Position numbers and translations under genes: made by a program | The notes under the pieces: model-generated | Seen by the model: only the letters and a program-made list of their open reading frames with translations | What the model was told of the DNA's origin: nothing | Database searches by the model: none | Source of the DNA: JABMRP01 sp964444795 | GTDB lineage: Bacteria; Planctomycetota; Planctomycetia; Pirellulales; Thermoguttaceae | Length of the DNA: 64,000 bases | Reading direction: 5' to 3' | Assembly: GCA_964444795.1 (NCBI GenBank) | Contig: CAYUIQ010000011.1 | Coordinates: forward strand, 1-64,000 | Shown here: positions 8,327 through 17,742 of the stretch, in pieces | Layout of the letters: each line of letters opens with the position of its first letter | How positions within the stretch are numbered: position 1 is the first letter of the stretch

Positions 8327-9334
8327 ATGACACGTATAGCTATTCTCGGTGCCACCGGATACACGGCGCTGGAGTTGATCAAGATCCTGGTGCGGCATCC
8401 CGATGCGGAGATCGTCGCCCTGACCAGCCGCCAAGAGGGCCGTCCTCATGTGGCCATGATCCACCCCTCGCTCACCGGACGGCTCGATCTGTGTCTGGAG
8501 AATCTCAGCCCGAGCGAAGTGGGAGCCCGGGCCGAATGCGTCTTCAGTTGCCTCCCGCACGGCGCCTCCGCCTCGCTCATCCCGTACGTTCTGGAGGCCG
8601 GCTGCCGGGTCGTCGACTTCAGTGCCGACTACCGCTTGGACCGCGAGGAGATTTTCTCCAAGTGGTACGGGCAGAAACACCCCGACGCCGACCGGCTGGG
8701 CAAGGTGCCCTACGGGCTGCCGGAGTTGTTTCGCTCGGAGATCGTCGACGCGCCGCTGGTAGCCAACCCGGGCTGTTATCCGACCTCGGTGATCTTGGCA
8801 TTGGTCCCGTTACTTAAGGCCCGGTTGATCGAACCCCGGGGGATCATCGTCGACTCCAAGAGCGGCGTTTCCGGGGCCGGCCGCTCGCCCAAGTTGACCA
8901 CCCATTACCCCGAGTGTAACGAGAGTATTTCCGCCTACAACATCGGCCGGCATCGCCATACGCCGGAGATCGAACAGTTTCTCGGCGACGCGGCGGGCAA
9001 ACCGGTCGAAATAGTATTTACACCCCATCTTGTACCGATGGACCGGGGGATTCTCAGCACGACGTACTCCCGGCCGACGGCCGACGTCACCGAAGATTCG
9101 CTCTTGCAGGCACTGCGCGACTTCTACGACGACGAACCGTTCGTCCGCGTGGTTGACCACCTGCCGGCGACCAAGGATACCGCCGGCACGAATTTCTGCG
9201 ACGTAACCGTTCGCATTGTTCGCGATCGGGTCATTACCATCAGTTGCATCGACAATCTCATCAAAGGCGCGTCCGGCGCGGCCGTGCAGAACTTCAATTT
9301 GATGTACGGGCATGAGGAAACGGCTGCGTTGTGA
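8327..9334 (+). CDS. argC: N-acetyl-gamma-glutamyl-phosphate reductase
   Basis: Third step of arginine synthesis: NADPH-dependent reduction of N-acetylglutamyl phosphate to the semialdehyde. The 335-residue length fits the short ArgC type. The N-terminal NADP-binding motif is ILGATGYT (6-13). The catalytic cysteine is Cys150 in VANPGCYPTS. The conserved KSGVSGAGR and HRHTPEIEQ segments follow, the latter contributing the active-site histidine. Start ATG 8327 gives the expected MTRIAILGATGY opening. argJ follows after 92 bp (from its chosen start) on the same strand, so the two are probably co-transcribed. Confidence 0.97.
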   Translation: MTRIAILGATGYTALELIKILVRHPDAEIVALTSRQEGRPHVAMIHPSLTGRLDLCLENLSPSEVGARAECVFSCLPHGASASLIPYVLEAGCRVVDFSADYRLDREEIFSKWYGQKHPDADRLGKVPYGLPELFRSEIVDAPLVANPGCYPTSVILALVPLLKARLIEPRGIIVDSKSGVSGAGRSPKLTTHYPECNESISAYNIGRHRHTPEIEQFLGDAAGKPVEIVFTPHLVPMDRGILSTTYSRPTADVTEDSLLQALRDFYDDEPFVRVVDHLPATKDTAGTNFCDVTVRIVRDRVITISCIDNLIKGASGAAVQNFNLMYGHEETAAL

Positions 9335-9341
9335 GGAAGTG

Positions 9342-9370
9342 GCGATTAGCGATTAGGGGGTAGCGATTAG
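9342..9370. repeat. GCGATTAG short repeat
   Basis: Three copies of GCGATTAG (9342, 9349 and 9363), two of them overlapping by one base, lie between argC and argJ. No role is evident. Confidence 0.7.
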
Positions 9371-9426
9371 GGCGAGTGTTGGGCGCCGCGATTACCGATA
9401 ACTTCACTGCAGAGACATTGATCTTC

Positions 9427-10620
9427 ATGCCGATTTCGATTCCCAAGGGTTTTCAGCTCACCGGCGTTCATTGCGGGATCAAGCGCGATCCGGGCAAGCC
9501 GGACTTGACATTGGTGGTGGCCGACGCTCCGGCGGTGGCCGCCGGAGTTTACACGCAAAACGTCGTGCATGCCGCGCCGGTCGCTCTGGACCGATCGCGC
9601 ACGCCGAGCGGTTCGATCCGGGCCGTGGTGGTCAACTCGGGCAACGCCAATGCGTGTACCGGCAGCCGGGGCATGGACGACGCCCGGCGGATGGCCGAAT
9701 TGGCCGCCGCGGCGTGCGGAACCGGCGAGGAACAGGCGCTGGTCATGTCGACGGGTATCATCGGCCAGTTTCTGCCGATGGAGAAAATCGCCGCGGGGAT
9801 CGAGGCGGCCGCCGCCAACTTGGGAACCGACGAAGCCTCGCTCGTGGCCGCCGCTCGGGGAATTATGACCACCGACACGGTCCACAAGCTGGCGACGCGG
9901 ACTCTGGAGTTGAGCGGCCGGGAAATTCGCATCACGGCCATGGCCAAAGGCGCCGGGATGATCGGCCCCAACATGGCCACCATGCTGGGGCTCGTATTGA
10001 CCGACGCTCCGCTCGATCCGGAGACGGCCCAGTCGCTGCTTTCTTCGGCCGCCGGCAAGAGCTTCAACTGCATCAGCGTCGAAGGCCATACCAGCACCAA
10101 CGACACCGTGCTACTGTTGGCCAGCGGTGCGGCCGGCGGAGCACCACTGGCCGGCGACGAGGCGGCGGCGCTGGGCGACGCGCTGGAGGAAACGTGCATC
10201 GAGTTGGCCCGGCTGATTCCCGCCGACGGCGAAGGGGCCACGCACCTGATCACGGTCGACGTGCTGGGAGCCGCCAACCGGGCCGATGCCGTGCAAATCG
10301 CTAGAACCATCGCAGATAGTCCCTTGGTCAAGACGGCGGTGGCCGGCGCCGATCCCAATTGGGGGAGAATTGTCTCGGCCGCCGGCTATTCCGGCATCCC
10401 CTTCGATCCCCGTGGGGTAAGTTTGCGTGTGAACGGAGTGTTGCTCTACCAGGGCGGAACTCCCACCGATTTCGACGCCCGGACCGTTTCCGAGTCGATC
10501 CGCGACAACCGCGACACGCTCGTCGAATTGCAGTTGACCGAGGGGGACGCGTCCGCGCGATTCTGGACCTCGGACCTCACTGCCGAATACGTCCGCATCA
10601 ACGCCGATTATCACACATGA
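9427..10620 (+). CDS. argJ: Glutamate N-acetyltransferase / N-acetylglutamate synthase
   Basis: Bifunctional ArgJ: moves the acetyl group from N-acetylornithine to glutamate, and possibly also acetylates glutamate from acetyl-CoA. The precursor self-cleaves into two chains at an Ala-Thr bond; here the site is KGAGMIGPNMATML with Thr185 as the new N-terminal nucleophile. NSGNANACTG (70-79) and the C-terminal DPNWGRI are also conserved. I start at ATG 9427 (MPISIPKGFQLTGV), where similarity to the family begins; a GTG at 9376 is in frame but adds 17 unlikely residues. The stop overlaps the next gene by ATGA. The acetyl cycle implied is the cyclic arginine pathway. Confidence 0.96.
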   Translation: MPISIPKGFQLTGVHCGIKRDPGKPDLTLVVADAPAVAAGVYTQNVVHAAPVALDRSRTPSGSIRAVVVNSGNANACTGSRGMDDARRMAELAAAACGTGEEQALVMSTGIIGQFLPMEKIAAGIEAAAANLGTDEASLVAAARGIMTTDTVHKLATRTLELSGREIRITAMAKGAGMIGPNMATMLGLVLTDAPLDPETAQSLLSSAAGKSFNCISVEGHTSTNDTVLLLASGAAGGAPLAGDEAAALGDALEETCIELARLIPADGEGATHLITVDVLGAANRADAVQIARTIADSPLVKTAVAGADPNWGRIVSAAGYSGIPFDPRGVSLRVNGVLLYQGGTPTDFDARTVSESIRDNRDTLVELQLTEGDASARFWTSDLTAEYVRINADYHT

Positions 10621-11615
10621 GCGTACCCCTACACCGACTCCGACTCGGACTGGCCACACTGGGCGCCATCTTCGTGGTGGCCGTGGCCGGATACTGCGTC
10701 GCGGGGTGGGATGTGGTCGACGCGATCTACATGACGGTGATCACGCTGTCGACGGTCGGCTTTCGGGAGGTGGCGCCGCTGGGGTGGGAGTTGAAGCTCT
10801 TTACGTCGCTGATTATCGTTTTCGGCGTGTCCGTTGCCGTCTATATCGGAGGAGGGTTCGTTCAAATGGTGGCCGAGGGAGAAATCGCCAAGGCGATGGG
10901 AGTGCGACGCGCGACGCGCGAAATCGAACGCCTCACCAATCACATCATCATCTGCGGATTCGGCCGGATGGGAGAAGTGCTGGCCGGCGAGTTGCACCGA
11001 ATAGGAACGAAGTTCGTGGTGGTGGAAGGCGAATCCGAACGCATCGCCCATGCCACGTCGCTGGGCTATCTGGCCCTGTTGGGCGACGCGACCGAGGAGG
11101 ACGCCCTGCTGGAGGCCCACGTGGGCGACGCCAAGACCGTCGTCACGACGCTGCCCAGCGATGCCGACAACGTGTTCATCACCCTCACCTCGCGCAATCT
11201 CAAGCCCGATCTGCAGATTATCGCCCGGGGCGAGTTCCCATCGACCGAGAAGAAATTGATCCAAGCGGGAGCCGATCGGGTGGTCCTTCCCGCCGCCACG
11301 GGGGCCATGCGCATGGCCGCGCTGATTACCCGGCCCTCGATCGTCGAACTGATCGAGGTCGTCGCCGGGCGGACCATTTCCGAAGTGGAAACCGACGAGT
11401 TGACCATCCCGTCGGGCAGCCCCCTGGTCGGCGTCTCGGTCCGCGATTCCGAGACCCGTAGCCGCCACGGCCTGTTGATCGTGGCCATCGGGCGACCCGA
11501 CGGTGCCTTTCAGTTCAACCCCGATGCCGACACGATCTTCGAAGCCGGCCACCGAATCATCGTCATGGGCCGGTCCGAGAACCTCCGCAGTTTCTGTGGC
11601 GAATACGGAATTTGA
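10617..11615 (+). CDS. TrkA-N domain potassium channel
   Basis: A 332-residue membrane channel of the MthK/Kch type. TM1 spans about 9-29, a pore loop carries TLSTVGFRE with the filter TVGF at 46-49 (the usual sequence is TVGYGD), and TM2 spans about 61-80. An RCK module follows: an NAD-type nucleotide-binding domain (HIIICGFGRMGE, 109-120), then a TrkA-C-like C-terminal domain (about 245-330). Its ATG lies inside the argJ stop (ATGA), which implies translational coupling with an arginine gene, an unusual partner. The much longer frame extending back over argJ is not coding. Ion selectivity is inferred from the filter only. Confidence 0.92.
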   Translation: MSVPLHRLRLGLATLGAIFVVAVAGYCVAGWDVVDAIYMTVITLSTVGFREVAPLGWELKLFTSLIIVFGVSVAVYIGGGFVQMVAEGEIAKAMGVRRATREIERLTNHIIICGFGRMGEVLAGELHRIGTKFVVVEGESERIAHATSLGYLALLGDATEEDALLEAHVGDAKTVVTTLPSDADNVFITLTSRNLKPDLQIIARGEFPSTEKKLIQAGADRVVLPAATGAMRMAALITRPSIVELIEVVAGRTISEVETDELTIPSGSPLVGVSVRDSETRSRHGLLIVAIGRPDGAFQFNPDADTIFEAGHRIIVMGRSENLRSFCGEYGI

Positions 11616-11628
11616 TCCTCCCCCTACT

Positions 11629-11689
11629 GTACGATGGGCCTCCGAGCCCGTCGATCGGGGGTATCGACTGCCTCGGAGGGCCATCGTAC
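11629..11689. repeat. GTACGATGG palindromic repeat, single copy
   Basis: Inverted repeat with arms 11629-11655 and 11663-11689, beginning GTACGATGGGCCTCC and ending with its near-complement. It follows the channel gene and may act as a terminator for it. Five related half-units cluster at 52035-52193, so this is a dispersed family. Confidence 0.85.
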
Positions 11690-11877
11690 GGGATGGCGGA
11701 ACGCATTCTCAGGCGGTTTCGACACATGCTCCCTATATTGTGAATTCGGGCCGTAATTGGTAATCTGGTCTGCATGAGTTTCGCCTCCCCGGAAAAAGAA
11801 GGGATAGGTCCCCTTTTTCCCGCCCCGCGCACGGGGCCGGGCCGGCGCCGACCACTCGTTCGCCCAGAGAGACAGCC

Positions 11878-13983
11878 GTGGCATTCGTCCTGCCATTCGA
11901 GGCCGAGATCAGGGCCCTCGATGACCAACTCGCTGAACTTCCGGAAACGGATCCGGAATATGCAGACCTTCGGGCGCGACTGGAAGCGTGCGAGCGCAGG
12001 CTCTATCCGCGCCTCAGCGCTTACGACGCCTTCCTGCTCTCCGGCAGTCCCCTGCGCCCCAAGACACTCGATTACGTTCGGCACATCTTCCAGGACGTCC
12101 GTCTCTACCAGAATCCGGACTGCCCCGAGGACCACCTCGTGGTTGCCGGCGAGGGCAAGATCAAACTCGACGGAAATTGCGTCGACGTGATGATCATCGG
12201 CCAGCAGACCGGGCCCTCCTCGCGCGCCGAAGATCTGGTCGGACTGCCGGCCGCGGAGTATCAGCGATGGAACCAGGGGATGAGCTTCCCGGACGGCTAT
12301 CGCAAGGCCGTCTACGCCATGGATCTGGCCGAGCGGCGGGGATGGCCCGTCGTCGTGTTCGTTGATACGCCGGGCGCCGATCCCTCGGAGCGTTCCGAGG
12401 AGCAAGGCCAGGCGTTTGCGATCAACGAAGCCATCCACAAGACCACCGCGCTGAAGACGCCGAGCCTTTCGTACATCATCAGCCAGGGTGCCAGCGGCGG
12501 GGCGATCGCCGTCACGGCCACCAACCGGACGATCATCAACCAGTACGCGACCTACATGCTCATCAGTCCCGGCGGCTGTGCCTCGATCCTGTTTCGCAAC
12601 CGCAATCCGGAGTCGATTCGCGAGGCAGCCCGTGGGCTCCATCTTACCTCGGCCGACGCGATGGCGCAACGCACCGTCGATGAGGTGATCCCCGAGGGAC
12701 TGCATCCGGGCCATCGTTATCCCGAAGAACTTCTGAACAAAGGCAAACGGGCCGTCGAGAGAAATCTGTCGCTACTCCTGGACCTGCGCGGCGAGCAGGC
12801 CGAGCACGTTCGCCGGGCGAAATTCTCGACGATGGGCAAGTGGGGGGAGTCGGACGACGCGAGGAACCCCGACGACCTGGCCGAGCGCGCCAGCCAGCAG
12901 AAAGGAGCTTTCGACCGGCTGCTCGACGCACTGGCCGGCTACTTTGCCGATCGTGCGGGCAAGAACGGCCGATCACTCGATGATGATGCCGCAACGGACC
13001 ACGCGGAGGCTCGCCGGGAAGTCGCGCAAATGATCTACGCGGCCCAGCACGCCGACGCGGCGTATATGCACGACATTCTGGACGTCGACGTCCGTGTTCT
13101 GAACAAGACCCAATGGGCCCGGGTCCACGACCATTTGCTCCAGCGCCGTTACGGGCATCCCGACGGAGCCGACTCCGTTCATCCCAACGGCGCACGGGCC
13201 GTCTATCGGCGGCAGCACCCGGTCTGCTGGATCCGCCAACTGACCAACGAAGGGTCGTTTCGCGAATTCACCGAGACGTTACGCTACTGCTCGATCGATC
13301 AACTCAAGTTTCCCGGCTACGAGAAGGCCCTGGCGCGCGGGATCGAAGAGACCGGGCTCGAAACAGGGTTGGTCACGGGCACGGCCCGGATCGGCGACTC
13401 TGAAGCCGTATTGGCAATCAACAACTTCGGTCTGGTGGGAAGCAGCTTGTGCGACGAAATCGGCGAGAAGTTTCGCTACGCCGCCGGACAGGCCCAGCGG
13501 ACGCGTACACCGCTGGTCTCGGTCGTAATGGGTGGCGGCGCGCGGATGCAGGAAGGAACGCCGTCAATGCACTGTAACATCCCCAAGATCCACCACGCGC
13601 TGAACGAGTTGGAGGAGGCCGGCGTGCCGCACATCTCGGCCATCTGCGATCCGACGCTCGGCGGCACGGCGATCAGCTACGGTCTGCGCGGCGACTATAT
13701 GATCGTCGTCGAAGGCTCGGCCAACATCGGCTTCTCCGGCAAACGCGTCGTCGAGCAATTCCAGCGGCACGCCGTCGCGCCCGACTTCCAAAACGCATCG
13801 TGGCTCTTGCATCGCGAGTTTGTCGACCAGTGCATCACCGCCGACCACCTGCGCGATCGGCTGGCGGAGTTGCTGGAGCACGTGGCCGCCGGCGGACGTC
13901 TTGCCGATCTGCAAACGCGCACCGCGCGCACCTGGTCGCCTGAGGAAGTCGTCCCGCTGGAATGCCCCGCCGTGGAGCATTGA
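11878..13983 (+). CDS. Fused acetyl-CoA carboxylase-type carboxyltransferase (AccA-AccD-like)
   Basis: A 701-residue protein joining both halves of a biotin-dependent carboxyltransferase. Residues about 60-300 resemble AccA: FVDTPGA (161-167), the oxyanion loop QGASGGAIA (203-211) and SPGGCASILFR (230-240). Residues about 445-690 resemble AccD: GEKFRYAAGQA, GGGARMQEG (552-560) and DPTLGG. The order alpha-then-beta is opposite to the usual beta-alpha fusion, and the four-cysteine zinc ribbon of AccD is absent: only a lone Cys450 precedes the beta domain. The GTG start at 11878 gives MAFVLPFEAEI, matching AccA N-termini. It is probably the malonyl-CoA-forming subunit, but another acyl-CoA substrate is possible. 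No biotin carboxylase or carrier gene is nearby. Confidence 0.88.
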   Translation: MAFVLPFEAEIRALDDQLAELPETDPEYADLRARLEACERRLYPRLSAYDAFLLSGSPLRPKTLDYVRHIFQDVRLYQNPDCPEDHLVVAGEGKIKLDGNCVDVMIIGQQTGPSSRAEDLVGLPAAEYQRWNQGMSFPDGYRKAVYAMDLAERRGWPVVVFVDTPGADPSERSEEQGQAFAINEAIHKTTALKTPSLSYIISQGASGGAIAVTATNRTIINQYATYMLISPGGCASILFRNRNPESIREAARGLHLTSADAMAQRTVDEVIPEGLHPGHRYPEELLNKGKRAVERNLSLLLDLRGEQAEHVRRAKFSTMGKWGESDDARNPDDLAERASQQKGAFDRLLDALAGYFADRAGKNGRSLDDDAATDHAEARREVAQMIYAAQHADAAYMHDILDVDVRVLNKTQWARVHDHLLQRRYGHPDGADSVHPNGARAVYRRQHPVCWIRQLTNEGSFREFTETLRYCSIDQLKFPGYEKALARGIEETGLETGLVTGTARIGDSEAVLAINNFGLVGSSLCDEIGEKFRYAAGQAQRTRTPLVSVVMGGGARMQEGTPSMHCNIPKIHHALNELEEAGVPHISAICDPTLGGTAISYGLRGDYMIVVEGSANIGFSGKRVVEQFQRHAVAPDFQNASWLLHREFVDQCITADHLRDRLAELLEHVAAGGRLADLQTRTARTWSPEEVVPLECPAVEH

Positions 13984-14014
13984 GCCGCTCCGCGACGATC
14001 ACTCCGGGGCGGCG

Positions 14015-14812
14015 TCAGCGTGGCCCCCGGCTCATCTCGTAGAGGAAGATCCCGGCCGCCACGCCCAGATTCAACGAATCGGTGCCCGGGTGCATGGGGA
14101 TGGTGACTTGCCGGTCGCACAGCGCGAGCCACGGGTCGTCGAGTCCCTCGAACTCGCTCCCCAACAGCAGGGCGGTTCGCGGCGGCCATAAAAAGTTTCG
14201 AAGCGGTTCGGCCCGATCGTCCACCACCGTGGCTACCGGCCGCACGTTGCAGCGGTCTTTGAGGTGTTGCAGGTCGGCGGCCAGATCGGTCGAATGGACC
14301 GTCGGCACGCGGAGCACGCCGCCCATCGACAGTCGCAGGCAGCGGCGCGACAGCGGATCGGCACAGTGCGGGCCGAGCAACACGCCGTCGATGCCCAGCG
14401 CGGCGGCCGAGCGGAAGATCAGCCCCAGGTTCTCGCCGTTGGCCACGCGAGGGCAGACGACCAGATTCCATCGCCGCCGGTCGTCGAGCCGGGCGGTCAA
14501 TCGCGCGAGTGTCATCGAGCGGTCGCGTCGTCCGGCGGCCAACACCCCCCGGTGAAACTTATAGCCGACGACCTCCCGCAACAACGCCTCCGGGGCCACG
14601 TAAAGCGGCACGTCGCCGGTCAATCGGGCCGCATACTCGGCCGCCAGCTCCTCCGAAGCGAACACCGACTCCACGGCAAACGGGCTGTCCAGCAACCGGT
14701 CGACCAGCAGCCGCCCCTCGGCCACGAACAGACTCTCCCCCCGCAACGCGCGGTCCCTCATCCCCCGATACGACGCCACGCGAGGATCGTCGATCAAGTC
14801 GATTGGCTGCAA
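14015..14812 (-). CDS. TrmH/SpoU-family RNA 2'-O-methyltransferase
   Basis: A SAM-dependent knotted (SPOUT) methyltransferase for tRNA or rRNA ribose. The three SpoU motifs are present: NGENLGLIFRSAAALG (125-140), ALLLGSEFEGL (214-224) and IPMHPGTDSLNLGVAAGIFL (238-257). Residues 1-100 form the usual N-terminal substrate-binding domain (ESLFVAEGRLLVDRLL). I start at TTG 14812 because a perfect AGGAGG precedes it by 8 bases and protein-like sequence begins there. The ATG at 14923 would add 37 residues without family character. Length 265 fits. The exact RNA target cannot be told. It converges with the carboxyltransferase gene. Confidence 0.9.
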   Translation of the reverse strand: MQPIDLIDDPRVASYRGMRDRALRGESLFVAEGRLLVDRLLDSPFAVESVFASEELAAEYAARLTGDVPLYVAPEALLREVVGYKFHRGVLAAGRRDRSMTLARLTARLDDRRRWNLVVCPRVANGENLGLIFRSAAALGIDGVLLGPHCADPLSRRCLRLSMGGVLRVPTVHSTDLAADLQHLKDRCNVRPVATVVDDRAEPLRNFLWPPRTALLLGSEFEGLDDPWLALCDRQVTIPMHPGTDSLNLGVAAGIFLYEMSRGPR

Positions 14813-15171
14813 AAGACAAGCCTCCTGGTTCCCAAACGGCGGCAAGCAGGGCCCAGTATGGCGTGTGGCGATCCGGCCGTCAATTTTCGGGCGGTTCGTT
14901 TTGATGGGGCAGTTTTTGCACATTTCTGGGAAGAATGTTCATCTTTGATTACAATGGATGAAGGAATCCACACGGTCGCCCATCCCCGGGAGAAACGTTC
15001 GGCATCCTGGCAATTTCGGTCCAAATTGCCGGCGGGAGCCCCAGACCGTCCGGTTTGCGGGCATTCGGCGCGCCGTTTGCTTTGAAGGAGTGTTTGCGGG
15101 GGACCGCTCGACGCCCCCCCTAGCGAGCCGTTCGTCCACTGCCCAGATATCTACACCCCCCGGTCCGCACC
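14813..15171. other. Divergent intergenic region
   Basis: Lies between the leftward methyltransferase gene and the rightward LEPR-XLL gene and should hold both promoters. The one notable structure is an 8-bp perfect inverted repeat, GGCAATTT at 15009-15016 with AAATTGCC at 15023-15030, which could be an operator or a weak hairpin. Nothing else was recognised. Confidence 0.5.
14821..14826 (-). promoter_or_regulatory. Shine-Dalgarno that selects a TTG start
   Basis: On the minus strand this reads AGGAGG, 8 bases before TTG 14812 of the RNA methyltransferase gene. It is the strongest ribosome binding site nearby and decides the start. Confidence 0.7.
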
Positions 15172-17742
15172 ATGGCAAAACGACGTATGCGAATAAGTGC
15201 CGGTCGAAACGCCAGCAAACGCCCCGCTGGACCGAAACATGGACACCCGTATCGGCGACCGCGCGTCGAGGCGCTCGAGCCGAGACTGGTACTGGCCGCT
15301 CCCACGTTGGCGGGGCTGGACAGCGACGTCGTGCTCCTGGCCGGTTCTCCGTTGCATTTTGCGCTGGACGGGTTTGATACCGACGAAGGCGATATCTTGA
15401 GCTACACGGTCGACGTTTCATCGGCCACGCCCGGTTTGTCTCTGGAGACGCTTGTCCCCGACGGAAATCAGAGCCTGCGAATGTCGGTCGCCGATCACGG
15501 TGACATGGTGCTGGAGTTGTTCGAGGGCCGAGCTCCCGAGACGACGGCCCGGATCATTGAACTTGTCGAAGCCGGCTTCTACGACGGCCTGACCTTCCAC
15601 CGGATCATCAAGGACTTCATGATCCAGGGCGGCGACCCGCTGGGCAACGGCACCGGCGGATCGGGGGTGACTTTTGACGACGAGTTTAACGACGAATTGC
15701 TGCACACCTCCGCGGGCGTGCTGTCGATGGCCAACAGCGGGCCCGATTCCAACGACTCGCAGTTCTTCATTACCGACGGTCCGACACGGCATCTCGACGG
15801 CAAGCACTCCGTTTTCGGTTTCTTGACCGAAGGCGAGTCGGTCCGGCAGAGCATTGAAAACGTAACGACCTATCACGATAGTGATGGCAATAATCTTGGG
15901 TGGCCGTTGATTCCCGTGGTGATCGACTCGATCGAGGTCTTCGACGATATCGAGAACGGCGTGCTGATGCTCTCGGCGCCGGTGGGAAGTTCCGGCGAAG
16001 CGGACGTCACCGTGACGGTCAACGACGGCAACGGCGGCACGGATTCCAAAACGTTCCACGTGACCGTTCTCGACCCACCCCAGTGGACCGCGATCGAACC
16101 GGTCGTCACCTCGGCCGACACGCCGGTCACCGTCGATGTTCCGTACGTCGGCGTGTCCGGGGAAGTCACCTACTTTCAGGGGACCGAAGCGCCGCAGAAC
16201 GACGATCTCGACGTCAACACGAGCCTCTACAGCGGCACCACGATCGTCACACCGAGCAATGGACTGGTCGGCGTCGAGGGGATGTACGTCACGGCCAGCG
16301 CGATGGACGGCTATCTCTGGTACGAGCAACACGTGCCCGTCTACGTCCATCCAGGCGCGCCGCAAATCGTCCAACTGGCGGCCGGCTCCGATACGGGCGC
16401 CAGCGACAGCGACGGCGTTACGAAGTGGAACAACACGGCGAGCAACGCGCTTCAATTTGTCGTCGACGACGTCTTGCCCGGCAGTCGCGTGACGCTGTTT
16501 GCCGACGGCATTGTCGAGCCGATCGGAGAGGCGCTGGCCACGGGAACCACCGTAACGATCACCACCAATGGAACCGTTCCGCTGGCCGATGGGACGCACT
16601 CGATCACGGCCGTGCAGACGCTGGTGGATCAGGTGGTCGACATCGGCGACTATCAGGACGTGATCGATCTGGCCAGCGACCCGTCGACGGCGCTGACGAT
16701 CACCGTCGACGCCACGGCACCGGCCTTCCTCGCGCCGCCGCCGGCCGTTGCGACCGAACACAGCCAATACGCGTACGACGTACAAACCGACGACGACCCG
16801 GGCGGTGTTTCTTACCTGTTGCTTGCCGGCCCCGACGGCATGACCGTCGATGGGCAGACGGGCGAGGTCGTTTGGACCCCCGGCGAGGATCAGGGCGGGC
16901 AGAGTTTCGTGGTCAACATTTGGGCGACCAACACGGCCGGACTGTCGGCGGTTTTGGGTTATGCGATCGAAGTCGAAGAGACCAATGACCCGCCGGTCGT
17001 CACCGAGATACCCCAGCAGTTTATCGTACCGGGCGAAACCTTCGAGCTGACGGTCGAGGCGGTCGATCCGGATGTGCCCGACGTGAAGCTCGATTTCAGC
17101 CTGGAAGCAGGGGCGCCGGCGGGTGCAATCATCGACGACGACACGGGCCAAATCACCTGGGCGGTTTCCGAGGATCAGCCGTACGGTCGCGTTGACATAC
17201 CCGTTCGGATTACCGAACTAGCCGAGCCGGGACTGCCGGCGGCGAGCGTGGTCGTGGTGGTCGAGGTGCGGGTGGTCCAGTTCCGGACCACGACGCTCCA
17301 GGCGATCTTCGCGGCCATCGAGGCGAGTGATTTCGTCGCGCCGACGGAAAACGCGCTACCGACCGGCCTGCCAATCGCTACGCAGCCCATTGATGCCGCG
17401 CTGGCGGATGAACCCGCTCCCGGCAAGAAGACCTCGCTGGACGATTCGGAAGGCTCTCTGCACTGGGCGTATCTCTTCGACCAGTTTGCCTCCGGCACGT
17501 TCGACCTGGAAAATCTCTTCGGCACGACGATCGGATTCAGCGGCGGCAGTGTGGCGGCGGAGACCACCACACCCGAGGGACCGTCGGCCGAAGATGCTCC
17601 GTCGGGTCAAAGCGGAGCGGCGCGCACCACGGGCCAGCAAGCCGGGGCCGATCATGCGGCCCCCTCCGACACACGCGTCGCCGACGCCGCCCTGACGATG
17701 ATGCTCGAAGAAGCGGCAATCGCCGAAGAAGAGGCGGCATAG
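15172..17742 (+). CDS. LEPR-XLL exported cyclophilin with Ig/cadherin-like repeats
   Basis: An 856-residue surface or exported protein. A basic N-terminus leads to LEPRLVLAA (35-43), the LEPR-XLL motif of large planctomycete exported proteins. Residues about 101-255 form a cyclophilin-type peptidyl-prolyl isomerase: FHRIIKDFMIQGGDP (142-156), SQFFIT (196-201) and HLDGKHSVFG (207-216), which includes the catalytic-arginine region FHRI. Beyond that come several Ig- or cadherin-like beta domains (PAFLAPPPAVA, DPPVVTEIPQQF) and an acidic Ala/Glu-rich end. It may assist folding of other exported proteins or use the cyclophilin fold as an adhesin. There is no Shine-Dalgarno at ATG 15172. Confidence 0.88.
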   Translation: MAKRRMRISAGRNASKRPAGPKHGHPYRRPRVEALEPRLVLAAPTLAGLDSDVVLLAGSPLHFALDGFDTDEGDILSYTVDVSSATPGLSLETLVPDGNQSLRMSVADHGDMVLELFEGRAPETTARIIELVEAGFYDGLTFHRIIKDFMIQGGDPLGNGTGGSGVTFDDEFNDELLHTSAGVLSMANSGPDSNDSQFFITDGPTRHLDGKHSVFGFLTEGESVRQSIENVTTYHDSDGNNLGWPLIPVVIDSIEVFDDIENGVLMLSAPVGSSGEADVTVTVNDGNGGTDSKTFHVTVLDPPQWTAIEPVVTSADTPVTVDVPYVGVSGEVTYFQGTEAPQNDDLDVNTSLYSGTTIVTPSNGLVGVEGMYVTASAMDGYLWYEQHVPVYVHPGAPQIVQLAAGSDTGASDSDGVTKWNNTASNALQFVVDDVLPGSRVTLFADGIVEPIGEALATGTTVTITTNGTVPLADGTHSITAVQTLVDQVVDIGDYQDVIDLASDPSTALTITVDATAPAFLAPPPAVATEHSQYAYDVQTDDDPGGVSYLLLAGPDGMTVDGQTGEVVWTPGEDQGGQSFVVNIWATNTAGLSAVLGYAIEVEETNDPPVVTEIPQQFIVPGETFELTVEAVDPDVPDVKLDFSLEAGAPAGAIIDDDTGQITWAVSEDQPYGRVDIPVRITELAEPGLPAASVVVVVEVRVVQFRTTTLQAIFAAIEASDFVAPTENALPTGLPIATQPIDAALADEPAPGKKTSLDDSEGSLHWAYLFDQFASGTFDLENLFGTTIGFSGGSVAAETTTPEGPSAEDAPSGQSGAARTTGQQAGADHAAPSDTRVADAALTMMLEEAAIAEEEAA

